Assembly (NCBI GenBank): GCA_963712065.1
Contig: CAVQGM010000001.1
Coordinates: forward strand, 372,001 to 436,000
Source: CAVQGM01 sp963712065
Lineage (GTDB): Bacteria; Actinomycetota; Acidimicrobiia; Acidimicrobiales; Acidimicrobilacustridaceae
Direction: 5' to 3'
DNA: 64,000 bases
Part shown: piece by piece, positions 32,736 to 41,568 of the stretch
How positions within the stretch are numbered: position 1 is the stretch's first letter
How the letters are laid out: every line of letters starts with the position of its first letter
Notes under the pieces: model-generated
The model's database searches: none
The model's input: only the letters and a program-made list of their open reading frames with translations
Told to the model about the DNA's origin: nothing
Position numbers and translations under genes: made by a program

Positions 32736-33454
32736 GACGACAGCGTGCGGCGGAGGAAGTCGGCGGTGACGCCCCAGGCCTGCTCGGCGGCCTCCGGGTT
32801 GTGGAACAGCGGCGCAGGGTTGTCGAAGGCGTGACCGGCATCGAAGACGTGCAGCTCGAGGTCGGCCCGGCCCTCGATCGCCGTCCGCACCCGTTCGATC
32901 TGCTCGACGGGGATGTAGGGGTCGTCGCCACCGAAGTGGAACAGCACCGGGCAGTCGACGGCCGCCAGCGCGTCGGGGGCGCTGATGGCGTCGGGCACCC
33001 CCGACCCGTAGTAGGAGACCACCGCGTCGGGCTCGGACCGCTGGGCGACGAGGAAGGCGATGGTGCCACCGAGGCAGAACCCGACCACCGCCACCGGACC
33101 ATCGACCTCGGGGAGGCCGGTGAGGTGGGCCAGCGCGGCATCGGCGTCGCGCACGGCCGTCGGCACGTCGAGGCGGCCCACCCGCTCGAGGGCGGCCTCC
33201 AGGCCCACCTCGTCGAACCCGATCGGGTTGTCGGGGTCGATGCGCCAGAACAGGTCGGGGGCGAGCGCGACGTAGCCGAGGTCGGCCAGGCGCCGGCCGA
33301 CATGGGCGATGTAGTCGTTGACCCCGCCGATCTCGTGGATCACCAGCACACCCGGACCGCGGCCGGCCTCGGGCAGGGTGAGCAGGGCCGGGCAGGTGGC
33401 CCCGCCCTCGTCGCCGACCGGCACGGCCTCGGTGCGGGTGTCGAAGTCGCTCAC
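32732..33454 (-). CDS. Dienelactone hydrolase family protein
   Basis: The 240-residue protein has the dienelactone hydrolase fold: GVLVIHEIGGVNDYIAH, the nucleophile elbow GFCLGG with a cysteine nucleophile, the acid in FHFGGDDPYIP and the histidine in DAGHAFDN. Classical members open dienelactone in chlorocatechol degradation, but many have other ester or lactone substrates. Start (GTG) and stop both overlap neighbours by four bases, so it is the middle of a coupled operon with a membrane esterase and an MBL-fold hydrolase. Length is normal for the family. Confidence 0.9.
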   Translation of the reverse strand: MSDFDTRTEAVPVGDEGGATCPALLTLPEAGRGPGVLVIHEIGGVNDYIAHVGRRLADLGYVALAPDLFWRIDPDNPIGFDEVGLEAALERVGRLDVPTAVRDADAALAHLTGLPEVDGPVAVVGFCLGGTIAFLVAQRSEPDAVVSYYGSGVPDAISAPDALAAVDCPVLFHFGGDDPYIPVEQIERVRTAIEGRADLELHVFDAGHAFDNPAPLFHNPEAAEQAWGVTADFLRRTLSS

Positions 33455-34749
33455 GACGCCGCCCGCTCGGCGCCGGCCTCGATGGTGACGTCGTCGACGT
33501 CGAGCGCGTCGTCGACCTCGACGGCCGCGAGCGGCATCGCCGGCTCGCGCCCCGCCGGTTCGGCCGGGTGCCGCCCCTCGAGGTAGCGGGCATGGCTCAC
33601 GGTGAGGAACCGGTGGGTGGCCCGCACGACCCGCCGGGTACGGATCGAGGTGAACACGTCGAAGGCGTGCTGGGCGCCGGGCAGTTCGAGGTAGAACACC
33701 GGGCTCTCGGAGGCCTCGGCGAGCATCCGGGCGAACTCCCGCGCATCGTCGACGGGGGCGAGGGTGTCGCGCGAACCGTGCACGATCAGGAACGGCGGGG
33801 CGTCGGGCCGCGTGAGGTCCATGGGCGAGGCCTTGCGGAACGACTCGGGGTCGTCGGCGAAGTAGCGCTTCATGACGATCGGCTCGAGGATCCAGTCGCG
33901 CATCTCGGCCGGCGAGTTCCCGAACCGGTTGGTGAAGTCGTAGATGCCGTAGAACGGCACCGCGGCCTGTAGCGACGTGTCGACGTCCTCGAAGCCGGGC
34001 TGGTACTCGGGCTCGTTGCCGGTGAGGGCCATCATGGCGGTCAGGTGGCCACCGGCCGAGCCGCCGGTGACGGCGATGAAGTCGGGGTCGACGTCGTAGT
34101 CGTCCGCGTGCTCGCGGATCCAGCGCACTGCCTGCTTGAGGTCGAGCAGGTGGTCGGGCCACGTGGCCCCCGGGCTCAGGCGGTAGTTGGCGTTGAACGT
34201 GACCCACCCGCGGGCGGCGAGGTACTTGAGGAGGGGCAGGCCCTGCTCGCGCTTGTCACCGATGATCCAGGCGCCGCCGTGGATCTGCAGGATCGCCGGC
34301 CGGCGCGCCCCGTCGGGCAGCGACGTCGCCGGCCGGATGACGTCGAGCTTGATCCGGCGGCCGCCAGCCCGGGTGTAGGGGATGTCCTTCTGCTTGACCG
34401 TGCGGTTCCGGGGCGGCTCCTCCTCGTCGCCGCCGAGGTCGGCGAGGGCCTCGTCCGCGAGCTTCGATGACCGGCGGGCGGCGACGGTGATGATCACCAG
34501 CGCGATCCAGTTGACGACGAAGATGGCGAGCGCCACCCACCCGATCCACGAGTCGAGGGCACCGAAGCGGATGAACAGGGCGGCGGCCACGACCTCCCAG
34601 ATGAGGTGCCACCACGACAGCTCGATGGTCAGCCACGACGCGAAGAAGCTCGGCAGGAAGAAGATCTTGTTCCGTCGGACGGGGATGAAGGCGTTGAGCG
34701 AGAAGAAGGCGACGAAGCAACTCATCGCCAGGAAGAGCCAGGGCGCCAC
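33451..34749 (-). CDS. Membrane-anchored alpha/beta-hydrolase (acetylesterase/LipO-like)
   Basis: The 432-residue protein starts with three or so hydrophobic helices (SCFVAFFSLNAF, FFASWLTIELSWWHLIW and WIGWVALAIFVVNWIALVIITV-type region) and then has a hormone-sensitive-lipase-type hydrolase domain. The hydrolase landmarks are LQIHGGAWIIGDK (oxyanion HGG), the nucleophile elbow GGSAGGH, acid GSRDTLAP and histidine GAQHAFD. This architecture resembles the mycobacterial carboxylesterases of the Lip family. It likely hydrolyses short-chain esters at the cytoplasmic membrane. The start could also be a GTG 30 bases upstream. It heads the three-gene hydrolase operon and diverges from the WS/DGAT gene. 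Confidence 0.88.
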   Translation of the reverse strand: MAPWLFLAMSCFVAFFSLNAFIPVRRNKIFFLPSFFASWLTIELSWWHLIWEVVAAALFIRFGALDSWIGWVALAIFVVNWIALVIITVAARRSSKLADEALADLGGDEEEPPRNRTVKQKDIPYTRAGGRRIKLDVIRPATSLPDGARRPAILQIHGGAWIIGDKREQGLPLLKYLAARGWVTFNANYRLSPGATWPDHLLDLKQAVRWIREHADDYDVDPDFIAVTGGSAGGHLTAMMALTGNEPEYQPGFEDVDTSLQAAVPFYGIYDFTNRFGNSPAEMRDWILEPIVMKRYFADDPESFRKASPMDLTRPDAPPFLIVHGSRDTLAPVDDAREFARMLAEASESPVFYLELPGAQHAFDVFTSIRTRRVVRATHRFLTVSHARYLEGRHPAEPAGREPAMPLAAVEVDDALDVDDVTIEAGAERAAS

Positions 34750-34869
34750 GGGACCAGTCTGCCCCGAAACCCCGACCACGGCACGTCCTGGCCCGACCGC
34801 GGCAAGACGTGGCGCCGCGTCGACCCGCGAGGCCCGTCAGCGCCCAGGCCACCGCACGGGGTGCCTCAG

Positions 34870-34888
34870 ATCACCTCACACGGGTGAT
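34870..34888. promoter_or_regulatory. Inverted repeat upstream of the WS/DGAT gene
   Basis: ATCACC and GGTGAT form a 6-bp inverted repeat with a 7-base spacer, 35 bases upstream of the WS/DGAT start and inside the 174-base divergent gap. It is an operator candidate of unknown identity and low weight. Confidence 0.3.
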
Positions 34889-34923
34889 GGAATCCCGTCG
34901 CCTCCGTGCGAGACTGGCCGGGC

Positions 34924-36387
34924 ATGCAGCCGCTGTCCGGGCTCGACGCCTTCTTCCTCTACATCGAGACCCCGGCCATGCACACCCACGTGGCCCTGGC
35001 CGCGGTGCTCGACCCGTCGACCATGCCCGACGGCTACTCGTTCGGCCGCATCCGCGACCACATCGCCTCCCGCGTGCACCTGGTGCCGCCGTTCCGGCGC
35101 CGGGCGGTCGACGCGCCCCTGCGGCTCCACCACCCGGTGTGGGTCGACGATCCGGACTTCCGCATCGAGCGCCACGTCAAGCGGGCCGCCCTCCCCTCCC
35201 CCGGCGGGCTGCACGAGTTCGCCGACCACATGGGCCACATCGCCTCCACGCCCCTCGACCGGACCCGGCCGCTGTGGGAGATGTGGGTGGTCGAGGGCCT
35301 CGAGGGTGGGCGCATCGGCCTGATCGCCAAGGTGCACCACTCGGCCATGGACGGCGCGTCGGCGGCCGACTTCATGCCCGCCTTCTTCGACCTCGAGCGC
35401 GACGCCGAGCCGACCGTGCCCCCCGAGTGGGAGCCCGAGCGCATGCCCGGCGACTGGGAGCTGCTCGGCTACGCCGGCGCCGAGCGCCTGCGCACCCTCG
35501 GTGGCCTGCCGTCCCTCGTCCGCCGCACCGGAGGGGCCATCACCACCATCCGCCGAGCCCGGCAGGCCTCCGACGAGCCCGCCGGCGGCACGCCGCTCAC
35601 CGCGCCCCGCACCCCGTTCAACGGCCCGCTCACCCCCGACCGCAGCGTGGCCTTCGCCCGCATCCCGTTCGACGAGGTCAAACACGTCAAGCAGGCGCTC
35701 GGCGGCACCGTCAACGACGTGCTCCTGGCGACCTCGGCGCTGGCCGTGCGCCGCTACCTCGACGCCATCGGTGCGCTGCCCGACGTGCCGCTCGTCGCCG
35801 CCTGCCCGGTGTCGGTGCGGGCCGACGACGAGCGGGGCCAGGCCGGCAACCGGCTCTCGGTGCTGTTCACCCCGCTGCACTCCGAGCTGAACGACCCGGC
35901 CGAGGTGTACGCCACGACTCGGGGCACCGCCGGTGCCGCCAAGCGCGAGCACGAGGTGCTCGGCTCGTCGACGCTGTCGGCCTGGGCCGAGCTGGTCGAC
36001 CCGTCGACCAGCACCCTGATGAGCGAGCTCTACCGGCGGAGCCGGCTGAGCGGGGTCCACCCGCCCGCGCTCAGCTTCATCCTGTCCAACATCCCCGGGC
36101 CCCCGTTCCCCGTCTACCTGGCCGGCGCCGAGATGGAGCGGGCGTTCCCGATGGGGCCGATCGTCGAGGGCGCCGGGCTCAACGTGACCGCCCTGTCCTA
36201 CCGCGACCACGTCGACTTCGGCTTCATGGCCGCCACCGAGCTGGTGCCCGACGTGTGGGCCCTGGCCGACGCCGTCGCCCCCGCCTTCGCCGACCTCCTG
36301 GCCGTGGCCCGGGACGTCGACGGCGCCGCCACCCACGCCACCCACGCCACCGCGGCCGCCGCCGGCCCCACCGTCGACCGCGCCTGA
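34924..36387 (+). CDS. Wax ester synthase/diacylglycerol acyltransferase (WS/DGAT)
   Basis: The 487-residue protein transfers acyl groups from acyl-CoA to diacylglycerol or fatty alcohol, making storage lipid at the membrane. It has the catalytic motif HHSAMDG (HHxxxDG) at about residue 140, the N-terminal PLSGLDAFFLYIE, the family PLWEMWVVEGLEGGR, and the C-terminal NIPGPPFPVYLAGAEM. The start ATG at 34924 is favoured over a GTG 18 bases upstream because it precedes the conserved SGLDA text. It is followed by a FadD19-like ligase after a 123-base gap that holds its own operator-like sites, so they are probably separate transcripts. A second WS/DGAT lies at 54.6-56.0 kb. Confidence 0.94.
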   Translation: MQPLSGLDAFFLYIETPAMHTHVALAAVLDPSTMPDGYSFGRIRDHIASRVHLVPPFRRRAVDAPLRLHHPVWVDDPDFRIERHVKRAALPSPGGLHEFADHMGHIASTPLDRTRPLWEMWVVEGLEGGRIGLIAKVHHSAMDGASAADFMPAFFDLERDAEPTVPPEWEPERMPGDWELLGYAGAERLRTLGGLPSLVRRTGGAITTIRRARQASDEPAGGTPLTAPRTPFNGPLTPDRSVAFARIPFDEVKHVKQALGGTVNDVLLATSALAVRRYLDAIGALPDVPLVAACPVSVRADDERGQAGNRLSVLFTPLHSELNDPAEVYATTRGTAGAAKREHEVLGSSTLSAWAELVDPSTSTLMSELYRRSRLSGVHPPALSFILSNIPGPPFPVYLAGAEMERAFPMGPIVEGAGLNVTALSYRDHVDFGFMAATELVPDVWALADAVAPAFADLLAVARDVDGAATHATHATAAAAGPTVDRA

Positions 36388-36445
36388 GCACTCCTCGGCC
36401 ACCGACGAACTGGCTGCGGGATCCGTGGGTGCACGTCCCTCTTCT

Positions 36446-36464
36446 CGCAACCGGTTCCGGTGTG
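36446..36464. promoter_or_regulatory. AACCGGTT-containing element shared with 61992-62010
   Basis: CGCAACCGGTTCCGGTGTG matches 17 of 19 bases of an element at 61992-62010. It carries the 8-base palindrome AACCGGTT and lies 47-65 bases upstream of the FadD19-like start. Confidence 0.35.
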
Positions 36465-36487
36465 GTCGCACGTGTTGATGGGGTTTT

Positions 36488-36501
36488 GGGAACGTGTTCT
36501 A
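36488..36501. promoter_or_regulatory. KstR-like operator upstream of the FadD19-like gene
   Basis: GGGAACGTGTTCTA matches the mycobacterial KstR consensus TnnAACnnGTTnnA at all but the first base. It lies 9 bases before the FadD19-like ATG, with AAC exactly 20 bases upstream of the start codon, so a bound repressor would block a leaderless promoter here. A possible -35 (TTGATG, 36475-36480) precedes it. Confidence 0.65.
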
Positions 36502-36510
36502 CTACCGCCC

Positions 36511-38148
36511 ATGCCGTTCAACTGGGCCGACATGTTCGAGCACTCGGTCGACGTGGTGCCCGATCGCATCGCCCTCGTGTGCGGGCCCGACCGGCGCACC
36601 TACGCCGAGCTCGACGAGCGGGCCAACCGCCTCGCCCACCACCTGATCGGCGGTGGGGTGTCGCCCGGTGACCACGTGGGCATCTACGGGGTCAACAGCA
36701 TCCAGTGGGTCGAGGCGCTCCTCGCCGTGCTGAAGGCCCGGGCGGTGCCGGTGAACATCAACTACCGGTACGTCGAGGAAGAGCTCCGCTACCTGTTCGA
36801 CAACGCCGACCTGGTCGGCCTCGTCTACAGCGAGGAGTACGGCCCGCGGGTGGCCACCGTGCGGGGCGAGCTGCCGTTGCTCGAGACGCTCGTGATGATC
36901 GAGGACGGCACCGGCGCCGACCAGGGCGGCCTCGACGCCGTCCCGTTCGAGCAGGCCATGGCCGCCGGCTCGCCCGAGCGCGACTTCGGCGAGCGGTCCG
37001 GCGACGACCAGGTGATCATCTACACCGGCGGCACCACCGGCATGCCGAAGGGCGTGATGTGGCGCAGCGAGGACATCTTCTTCTCGCTCGCCGGAGGGAC
37101 CGACCCCTTCACCCGCGAGAAGGTGGCCGACGAGCACCAGCACGCCCGCACGGCCGCGGCGTCGGACGGCCAGCTCGTGATGATGAACACGCCGCCGCTC
37201 ATGCACGGCGCCGCCTTCGTCGGCACGATGATGCAGCTGTTCATGGGCAACCGGAACGTGCTCATCCCCAAGTTCGAGGCCAAGGAGGTCTGGCGCACGA
37301 TGGCCCGCGAGGGGGTCAACTCGGTGCTCATCGTCGGCGACGCCATGGGCCGTCCCCTGATCGAGGCCCTCGAGGAGATGGAGGCCGACGGCGAGGAGGT
37401 CGACCTGTCCGCCTTCATCGCCCTCAGCTCGAGCGCCGCCGTGTTCTCGCCCACGGTCAAGGACCGCTTCCTCGCCCGGTTCCCGAACCTGATCATCACC
37501 GACTCGATCGGGGCCACCGAGAGCGGGTTCAACGGCATCGTCACCGTGGGGAAGGACAACACCGCCATGAAGGGGGGCGGGCCCACGGTGAGCCCGGGCG
37601 CCGACACCGTCGTGCTCGACGACGAGTTGAGGCCCGTCGAGCCCGGGTCGGGCGTCATCGGCCGGGTCGCCCGGGGCGGCAACATCCCGCTCGGCTACTA
37701 CAAGGACGAGGTCAAGACCGCCCAGGTGTTCGTCACCGGCGCCGACGGAAGGCGCTACTCGATGCCCGGCGACTTCGCCACGGTCGAGGCCGACGGCACC
37801 ATCACCCTCCTCGGCCGGGGGTCGGTGTGCATCAACACCGGTGGTGAGAAGGTCTTCCCCGAAGAGGTCGAGCAGGTGTTGAAGGCCCACCCCGCGGTGT
37901 TCGACGCCATGGTCGTCGGCGTGCCCGACGAGCGGTGGGGCCAACGGGTCGCCGCCATCGTGCAGGCCCGCGACGGCGTCACACCCCGGTTCGACGAGCT
38001 CGACCGCCACTGCCGTGAGCACATCGCCAGCTACAAGGTGCCCAAGGAGCTCCACCTCGTCGGCCAGATCGTCCGCTCGCCGAGCGGCAAGCCCGACTAC
38101 CCGTGGGCCAAGCAGCTGGCCGAGGCCGGCAGCAACCGCACCGACTGA
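36511..38148 (+). CDS. Acyl-CoA synthetase, FadD19-like (steroid side-chain type)
   Basis: The 545-residue adenylate-forming enzyme activates a carboxylic acid to its CoA ester using ATP. Landmarks are the P-loop-like YTGGTTGMPKGVMWR, SIGATESGFNG, IPLGYYKDE, CINTGGEKVFPEEVE and the catalytic Lys region SPSGKPDYPWAK. Text such as SPERDFGERS, EVWRTM and GDAMGRPL follows mycobacterial FadD19, a ligase for branched C24 steroid side chains, more closely than generic FadD enzymes, as judged from memory and not an alignment. A KstR-like box lies 9 bases before the ATG. An aldehyde dehydrogenase gene follows after 64 bases. I infer activation of a steroid side-chain carboxylate after P450 oxidation. 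Confidence 0.9.
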   Translation: MPFNWADMFEHSVDVVPDRIALVCGPDRRTYAELDERANRLAHHLIGGGVSPGDHVGIYGVNSIQWVEALLAVLKARAVPVNINYRYVEEELRYLFDNADLVGLVYSEEYGPRVATVRGELPLLETLVMIEDGTGADQGGLDAVPFEQAMAAGSPERDFGERSGDDQVIIYTGGTTGMPKGVMWRSEDIFFSLAGGTDPFTREKVADEHQHARTAAASDGQLVMMNTPPLMHGAAFVGTMMQLFMGNRNVLIPKFEAKEVWRTMAREGVNSVLIVGDAMGRPLIEALEEMEADGEEVDLSAFIALSSSAAVFSPTVKDRFLARFPNLIITDSIGATESGFNGIVTVGKDNTAMKGGGPTVSPGADTVVLDDELRPVEPGSGVIGRVARGGNIPLGYYKDEVKTAQVFVTGADGRRYSMPGDFATVEADGTITLLGRGSVCINTGGEKVFPEEVEQVLKAHPAVFDAMVVGVPDERWGQRVAAIVQARDGVTPRFDELDRHCREHIASYKVPKELHLVGQIVRSPSGKPDYPWAKQLAEAGSNRTD

Positions 38149-38212
38149 CCGTTTCCATCTGCCATCGACCGCGGCGGCCGCTGCGGTCCGCCAACTCACC
38201 CTGGGGGTACCC

Positions 38213-39667
38213 GTGCAGGCGTACGACAAGTTCTTCATCGGCGGCAAGTGGGTCGAGCCGTCCGGCTCGGGTGTCCTCGAGGTCGTCTCCCCCGCCACCC
38301 TGGACGTCGTCGGACGGGTGCCCGAGTCGACCACCGCCGACGTCGACAAGGCCGTCGCCGCCGCCCGCGAGGCGTTCGACCTCGGCCCGTGGCCACGAAT
38401 GAGCCCGGCCGAGCGGGCCGAGGTCATGGGCGCCATCTCCGGTGCCATCCAGGCCCGCATGGACGAGTTCGCCACCATCATCTCCAACGAGAACGGCGCC
38501 CCGTTCGTGTTCTCGCAGATGGGTCAGGTCTTCGCCGCCACGGCGGTGCTCGACTACTACACCGGCCTCACCCGCGAGTACGCCTTCGAGGAGTGGCGCT
38601 CGGGGATGATGGGCCCGGTGCTCGTGCGCCGCGAGCCGGTGGGCGTGGTCGCCGGGATCATCCCGTGGAACGTGCCCCTGTTCATCACCATGCTGAAGCT
38701 CGGCCCGGCCCTTGCCGCCGGGGCGACCATGGTGATCAAGCCGGCGCCCGAGACTCCGCTCGACTCGTTCGCCCTGGCCGAGATCATCGAGGAGTCGGGC
38801 CTTCCGTCCGGTGTCGTCAACATCGTCCCCGCCGACCGAGAGGTGGGTGAGCACCTCGTGCGCCACCCCGACGTCGACAAGGTCGCCTTCACCGGCAGCA
38901 CCGCGGCGGGCCGCAAGATCGGCGCCATCTGCGGCGAGCAGCTCAAGCGGGTCACCCTCGAGCTCGGGGGCAAGTCGGCGGCCATCATCCTCGACGACGC
39001 CGACCTCGACGCCACCCTGCCCACGCTCATGCCCTTCGCGCTCATGAACAACGGGCAGGCCTGCGTGGCCCAGACCCGCATCCTCGCCCCGCGCTCCCGC
39101 TACGCCGAGGTGCGCGACGCCCTCGCCGAGGCGGTGGGCAACTTCAAGGTGGGCGACCCGCTCGACCCCACCACCGAGTGCGGGCCGCTGGTGGCCGAGC
39201 GCCAGCGCGACCGCGTCGAGGGCTACATCGCCAGGGGCCGCGACGAGGGCGCCACCGTCGTCGTCGGTGGCGGTCGCCCCGCCGGTCTCGACCGCGGCTG
39301 GTACGTCGAGCCGACGCTGTTCGCCGATGTCGACAACTCGATGACCATCGCCCAGGAGGAGATCTTCGGGCCGGTGCTGTCGCTCATCCCCTACGAGGGG
39401 GAGGACGAGGCCGTCGCCATCGCCAACGACAGCGACTACGGCCTGTCGGGCTCGGTCTACACCGGCGACCCCGCCCGTGGCCTCGAGATCGCCAAGCGGG
39501 TGCGCACCGGCACCTACGCGGTCAACAACATCGGCATGGACTTCGGCGCCCCGTTCGGCGGCTTCAAGTCGTCGGGCGTCGGCCGCGAGCTCGGACCAGA
39601 GGGCCTGCACGCCTACCTCGAGGACAAGGCGATCCTGCTGCCGGGCGACTTCACCCCGCCGGCTTGA
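38213..39667 (+). CDS. NAD-dependent aldehyde dehydrogenase
   Basis: The 484-residue protein is a typical aldehyde dehydrogenase: IIPWNVPLFITMLKLGPALAAG (landmark PWNVPLF), the NAD-binding FTGSTAAGRKIG, the catalytic Glu in LELGGKSA and Cys in NNGQACVAQ, then EEIFGPVLSLIPY and PFGGFKSSGVGRE. It converts an aldehyde to a carboxylate. Directly downstream of the FadD19-like ligase, it could supply the acid from a P450-derived side-chain aldehyde, but this is inference. The GTG start at 38213 sits 64 bases after the ligase stop. A strong hairpin follows its stop. Confidence 0.93.
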   Translation: MQAYDKFFIGGKWVEPSGSGVLEVVSPATLDVVGRVPESTTADVDKAVAAAREAFDLGPWPRMSPAERAEVMGAISGAIQARMDEFATIISNENGAPFVFSQMGQVFAATAVLDYYTGLTREYAFEEWRSGMMGPVLVRREPVGVVAGIIPWNVPLFITMLKLGPALAAGATMVIKPAPETPLDSFALAEIIEESGLPSGVVNIVPADREVGEHLVRHPDVDKVAFTGSTAAGRKIGAICGEQLKRVTLELGGKSAAIILDDADLDATLPTLMPFALMNNGQACVAQTRILAPRSRYAEVRDALAEAVGNFKVGDPLDPTTECGPLVAERQRDRVEGYIARGRDEGATVVVGGGRPAGLDRGWYVEPTLFADVDNSMTIAQEEIFGPVLSLIPYEGEDEAVAIANDSDYGLSGSVYTGDPARGLEIAKRVRTGTYAVNNIGMDFGAPFGGFKSSGVGRELGPEGLHAYLEDKAILLPGDFTPPA

Positions 39668-39668
39668 C

Positions 39669-39697
39669 CGGGGGGCCGTGCGACTCCCGGCCTCCCG
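39669..39697. terminator. Bidirectional terminator-like hairpin
   Basis: CGGGGGGCCG (39669-39678) and CGGCCTCCCG (39688-39697) pair over 10 bp with one mismatch and a 9-base loop, filling the 36-base gap between convergent stops. Confidence 0.6.
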
Positions 39698-39703
39698 GGC
39701 GGG

Positions 39704-40639
39704 TCACTCGTAGTCGCTCAGCCGCAGCCGGACCTTGTTGAGCAGGTAGGTGCGCTGCTTCTGCTCGTCAGCCTCGTCGTCGTCGGCACCGCCGGCCTCG
39801 CCGGCCCGGAGCTGGGCCCGCTCGCTGGCGGCGAGGATGGCGGCGTCATCGGTGACCGCCTCGTCGTCGACCGGGACGAGCGGCCCGTCGACGGCGGCGG
39901 CGCTCGACGGTGGCGGCGGCTCGAGCTCGGCCTCGGCCCGCTGACGCGCCGCCTGGCGCCGCCGCTCCTGCTTGCGGGCCCGGACGCGCTCGGCCTCGGC
40001 CTCGGCCTCAGCCTCGGCCCGTTCCTGCTCGACGGCCAGGGCCCGCGCCGCGGCCTCGGCCCGCTTGCGGTCCTCGACGACCCGGCGCCGCTCGGCCGCC
40101 TCCGCCTCGGCGTCGGCTTCCGCCTTGGCCTTGACCTCGGCGTCGAGCCGACGCCGCACCTCGTCGGCCTTGGCCTTGGCCGCCGCCTCGACCCTGGCCC
40201 GCTCCTCGGCCGCGGCCCTGGCCGCCGCCTTCTCCTCGTCCCGCTTGGCCCGGGCTGCCGCCTTCTCCTCGTCGCGCTTGGCCCGGGCGGCGGCCTTGTC
40301 CTGATCGCGCTTGGCCTTCGCCTCCCGAGCGAGGCGCGCCCGCTCCTCGCGCTCGGCCGCCCGGGCCTCGGCCTCGCGCCGTCGGCGCTCCAGCTCGGCC
40401 TGCTGGTCGGCGCGCTCCTTCTCGGAGAGGGGCGGCGGGGGGAGGGTCGGTGGGGCCGGCGAGCGAAGAGACGGCCTGCGCGGGCCCCTCGGGTGGGTCA
40501 GCCGCAGCACCGCGACCGTCGCCGCCAGGCCCACGACCAGCGTGAGGATGGCGATGGGCACCGACCACACCAGCGCGAACAGCACGGACACGGCGACGAC
40601 CGAGCCGAATGCGGCCAGCGCCTTCTCCTCGCGCGTCAT
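39704..40639 (-). CDS. Membrane-anchored coiled-coil protein (TolA-like composition)
   Basis: The 311-residue protein has two hydrophobic segments near the N-terminus (AAFGSVVAVSVLFALVWSVPIAIL and TLVVGLAATVAVLRL regions), a Pro-rich hinge, and then about 170 residues of Ala/Glu/Lys/Arg-rich coiled coil. The coil includes an exact tandem repeat of KRDEEKAAARA and later EAEAEAEAERVRA. The C-terminus is acidic and ends RLRLSDYE. No enzymatic motif is present. By composition it resembles TolA-type or FtsZ-associated spacer proteins, but I assign no function. It ends 36 bases from the convergent aldehyde dehydrogenase, and lies downstream of the EchA19-like gene. Confidence 0.8.
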   Translation of the reverse strand: MTREEKALAAFGSVVAVSVLFALVWSVPIAILTLVVGLAATVAVLRLTHPRGPRRPSLRSPAPPTLPPPPLSEKERADQQAELERRRREAEARAAEREERARLAREAKAKRDQDKAAARAKRDEEKAAARAKRDEEKAAARAAAEERARVEAAAKAKADEVRRRLDAEVKAKAEADAEAEAAERRRVVEDRKRAEAAARALAVEQERAEAEAEAEAERVRARKQERRRQAARQRAEAELEPPPPSSAAAVDGPLVPVDDEAVTDDAAILAASERAQLRAGEAGGADDDEADEQKQRTYLLNKVRLRLSDYE

Positions 40640-40709
40640 GCGCGCTCCCCGGCGGGCATGACGCCACGTTACGCCTCCGCCCCGCCCGAGGGCGGCTCAT
40701 CCGACCCCG

Positions 40710-41510
40710 TCAGCGCCCGACGTAGTGCGGCGCCCGCTTCTCGGCGAAGGCCCTCGGGCCCTCCTGGGCGTCCTCGGTGAGGAACACCGGCTGGCCGACC
40801 TCGAGCTCGTAGGCGAGGCCGAGCTTCTCGGGCATCTCCCGGGTGGCCCGCAGCGACTTGAGCACCGCCTGGACGGCGACCGGGCCGTTGGCGGCGATCT
40901 GGTCGGCGATCTCGGTGGCCCGGGCCAACGCCTCGCCGTCGGGGACGACGTGGCCGATGAGGCCGACCGCCTTGGCCTCGCCGGCGGGCACGAACCGCCC
41001 GGTGAGCAACAGCTCGGCGGCGATCGTGTACGGGATCTGGCGGGACAGCCGGACCGTCGAACCGCCGAGCGGGAACAGGCCCCGCCGCACCTCGGCCACC
41101 CCGAACTGGGCGCTCGCGCCTGCAACCCGGATGTCGAACGCCTGGAGGATCTCCGTGCCCCCGGCGACGGCGTAGCCCTCGACGGCGGCGATCATCGGCT
41201 TGCCCGGCACGAAATGGCGCAGGAGCGCTTTCCAGTGCAGGTCGCGGTCCTGGGCGAAGCGCTTGGTGTACTCGTCGTCGGGGTGGCCGGCGGCCATCGC
41301 CTTGAGGTCGGCACCCGAGCAGAAGTTGCCGCCGGCGCCGGTGACGACGGCGACGCGGATGTCGGGGTTCGAGTCGATCTCGAGCCACGCGTCGTGCATG
41401 CGCACGAGCATCTCGCTGCTGAGGGCGTTCTTCTTCTCCGGGCGGTTCAGCGTGACGATGGCCGTGTGGCCGTCGCGCTCGAACAACAGGTGTGGCGCTT
41501 CGTCGGGCAT
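40710..41510 (-). CDS. Enoyl-CoA hydratase/crotonase, EchA19-like
   Basis: The 266-residue crotonase-fold enzyme adds water to an enoyl-CoA in beta-oxidation. It has the oxyanion-hole segments AVVTGAGGNFCSGADLKAMA and VEGYAVAGGTEILQAFDIRV (shown as landmarks GNFCSGADL and GGTEILQ) and a Glu in GVAEVRRGLFPLGGS. The family's end GPRAFAEKRAPHYVGR and the internal AAELLLTGR and GLIGHVVPDG follow mycobacterial EchA19, the steroid side-chain enoyl-CoA hydratase, from memory. It lies 58 bases downstream of a 3-alpha-hydroxysteroid-dehydrogenase-like SDR and could share its KstR-box-containing promoter. Substrate is inferred to be a C22-C24 steroid side-chain enoyl-CoA. Confidence 0.9.
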   Translation of the reverse strand: MPDEAPHLLFERDGHTAIVTLNRPEKKNALSSEMLVRMHDAWLEIDSNPDIRVAVVTGAGGNFCSGADLKAMAAGHPDDEYTKRFAQDRDLHWKALLRHFVPGKPMIAAVEGYAVAGGTEILQAFDIRVAGASAQFGVAEVRRGLFPLGGSTVRLSRQIPYTIAAELLLTGRFVPAGEAKAVGLIGHVVPDGEALARATEIADQIAANGPVAVQAVLKSLRATREMPEKLGLAYELEVGQPVFLTEDAQEGPRAFAEKRAPHYVGR

Positions 41511-41568
41511 GGTCCCCCTCGGGCGATGGTGGCGGGCGGGCGCACGTGGGCGCCTCGTGTCGCCGACG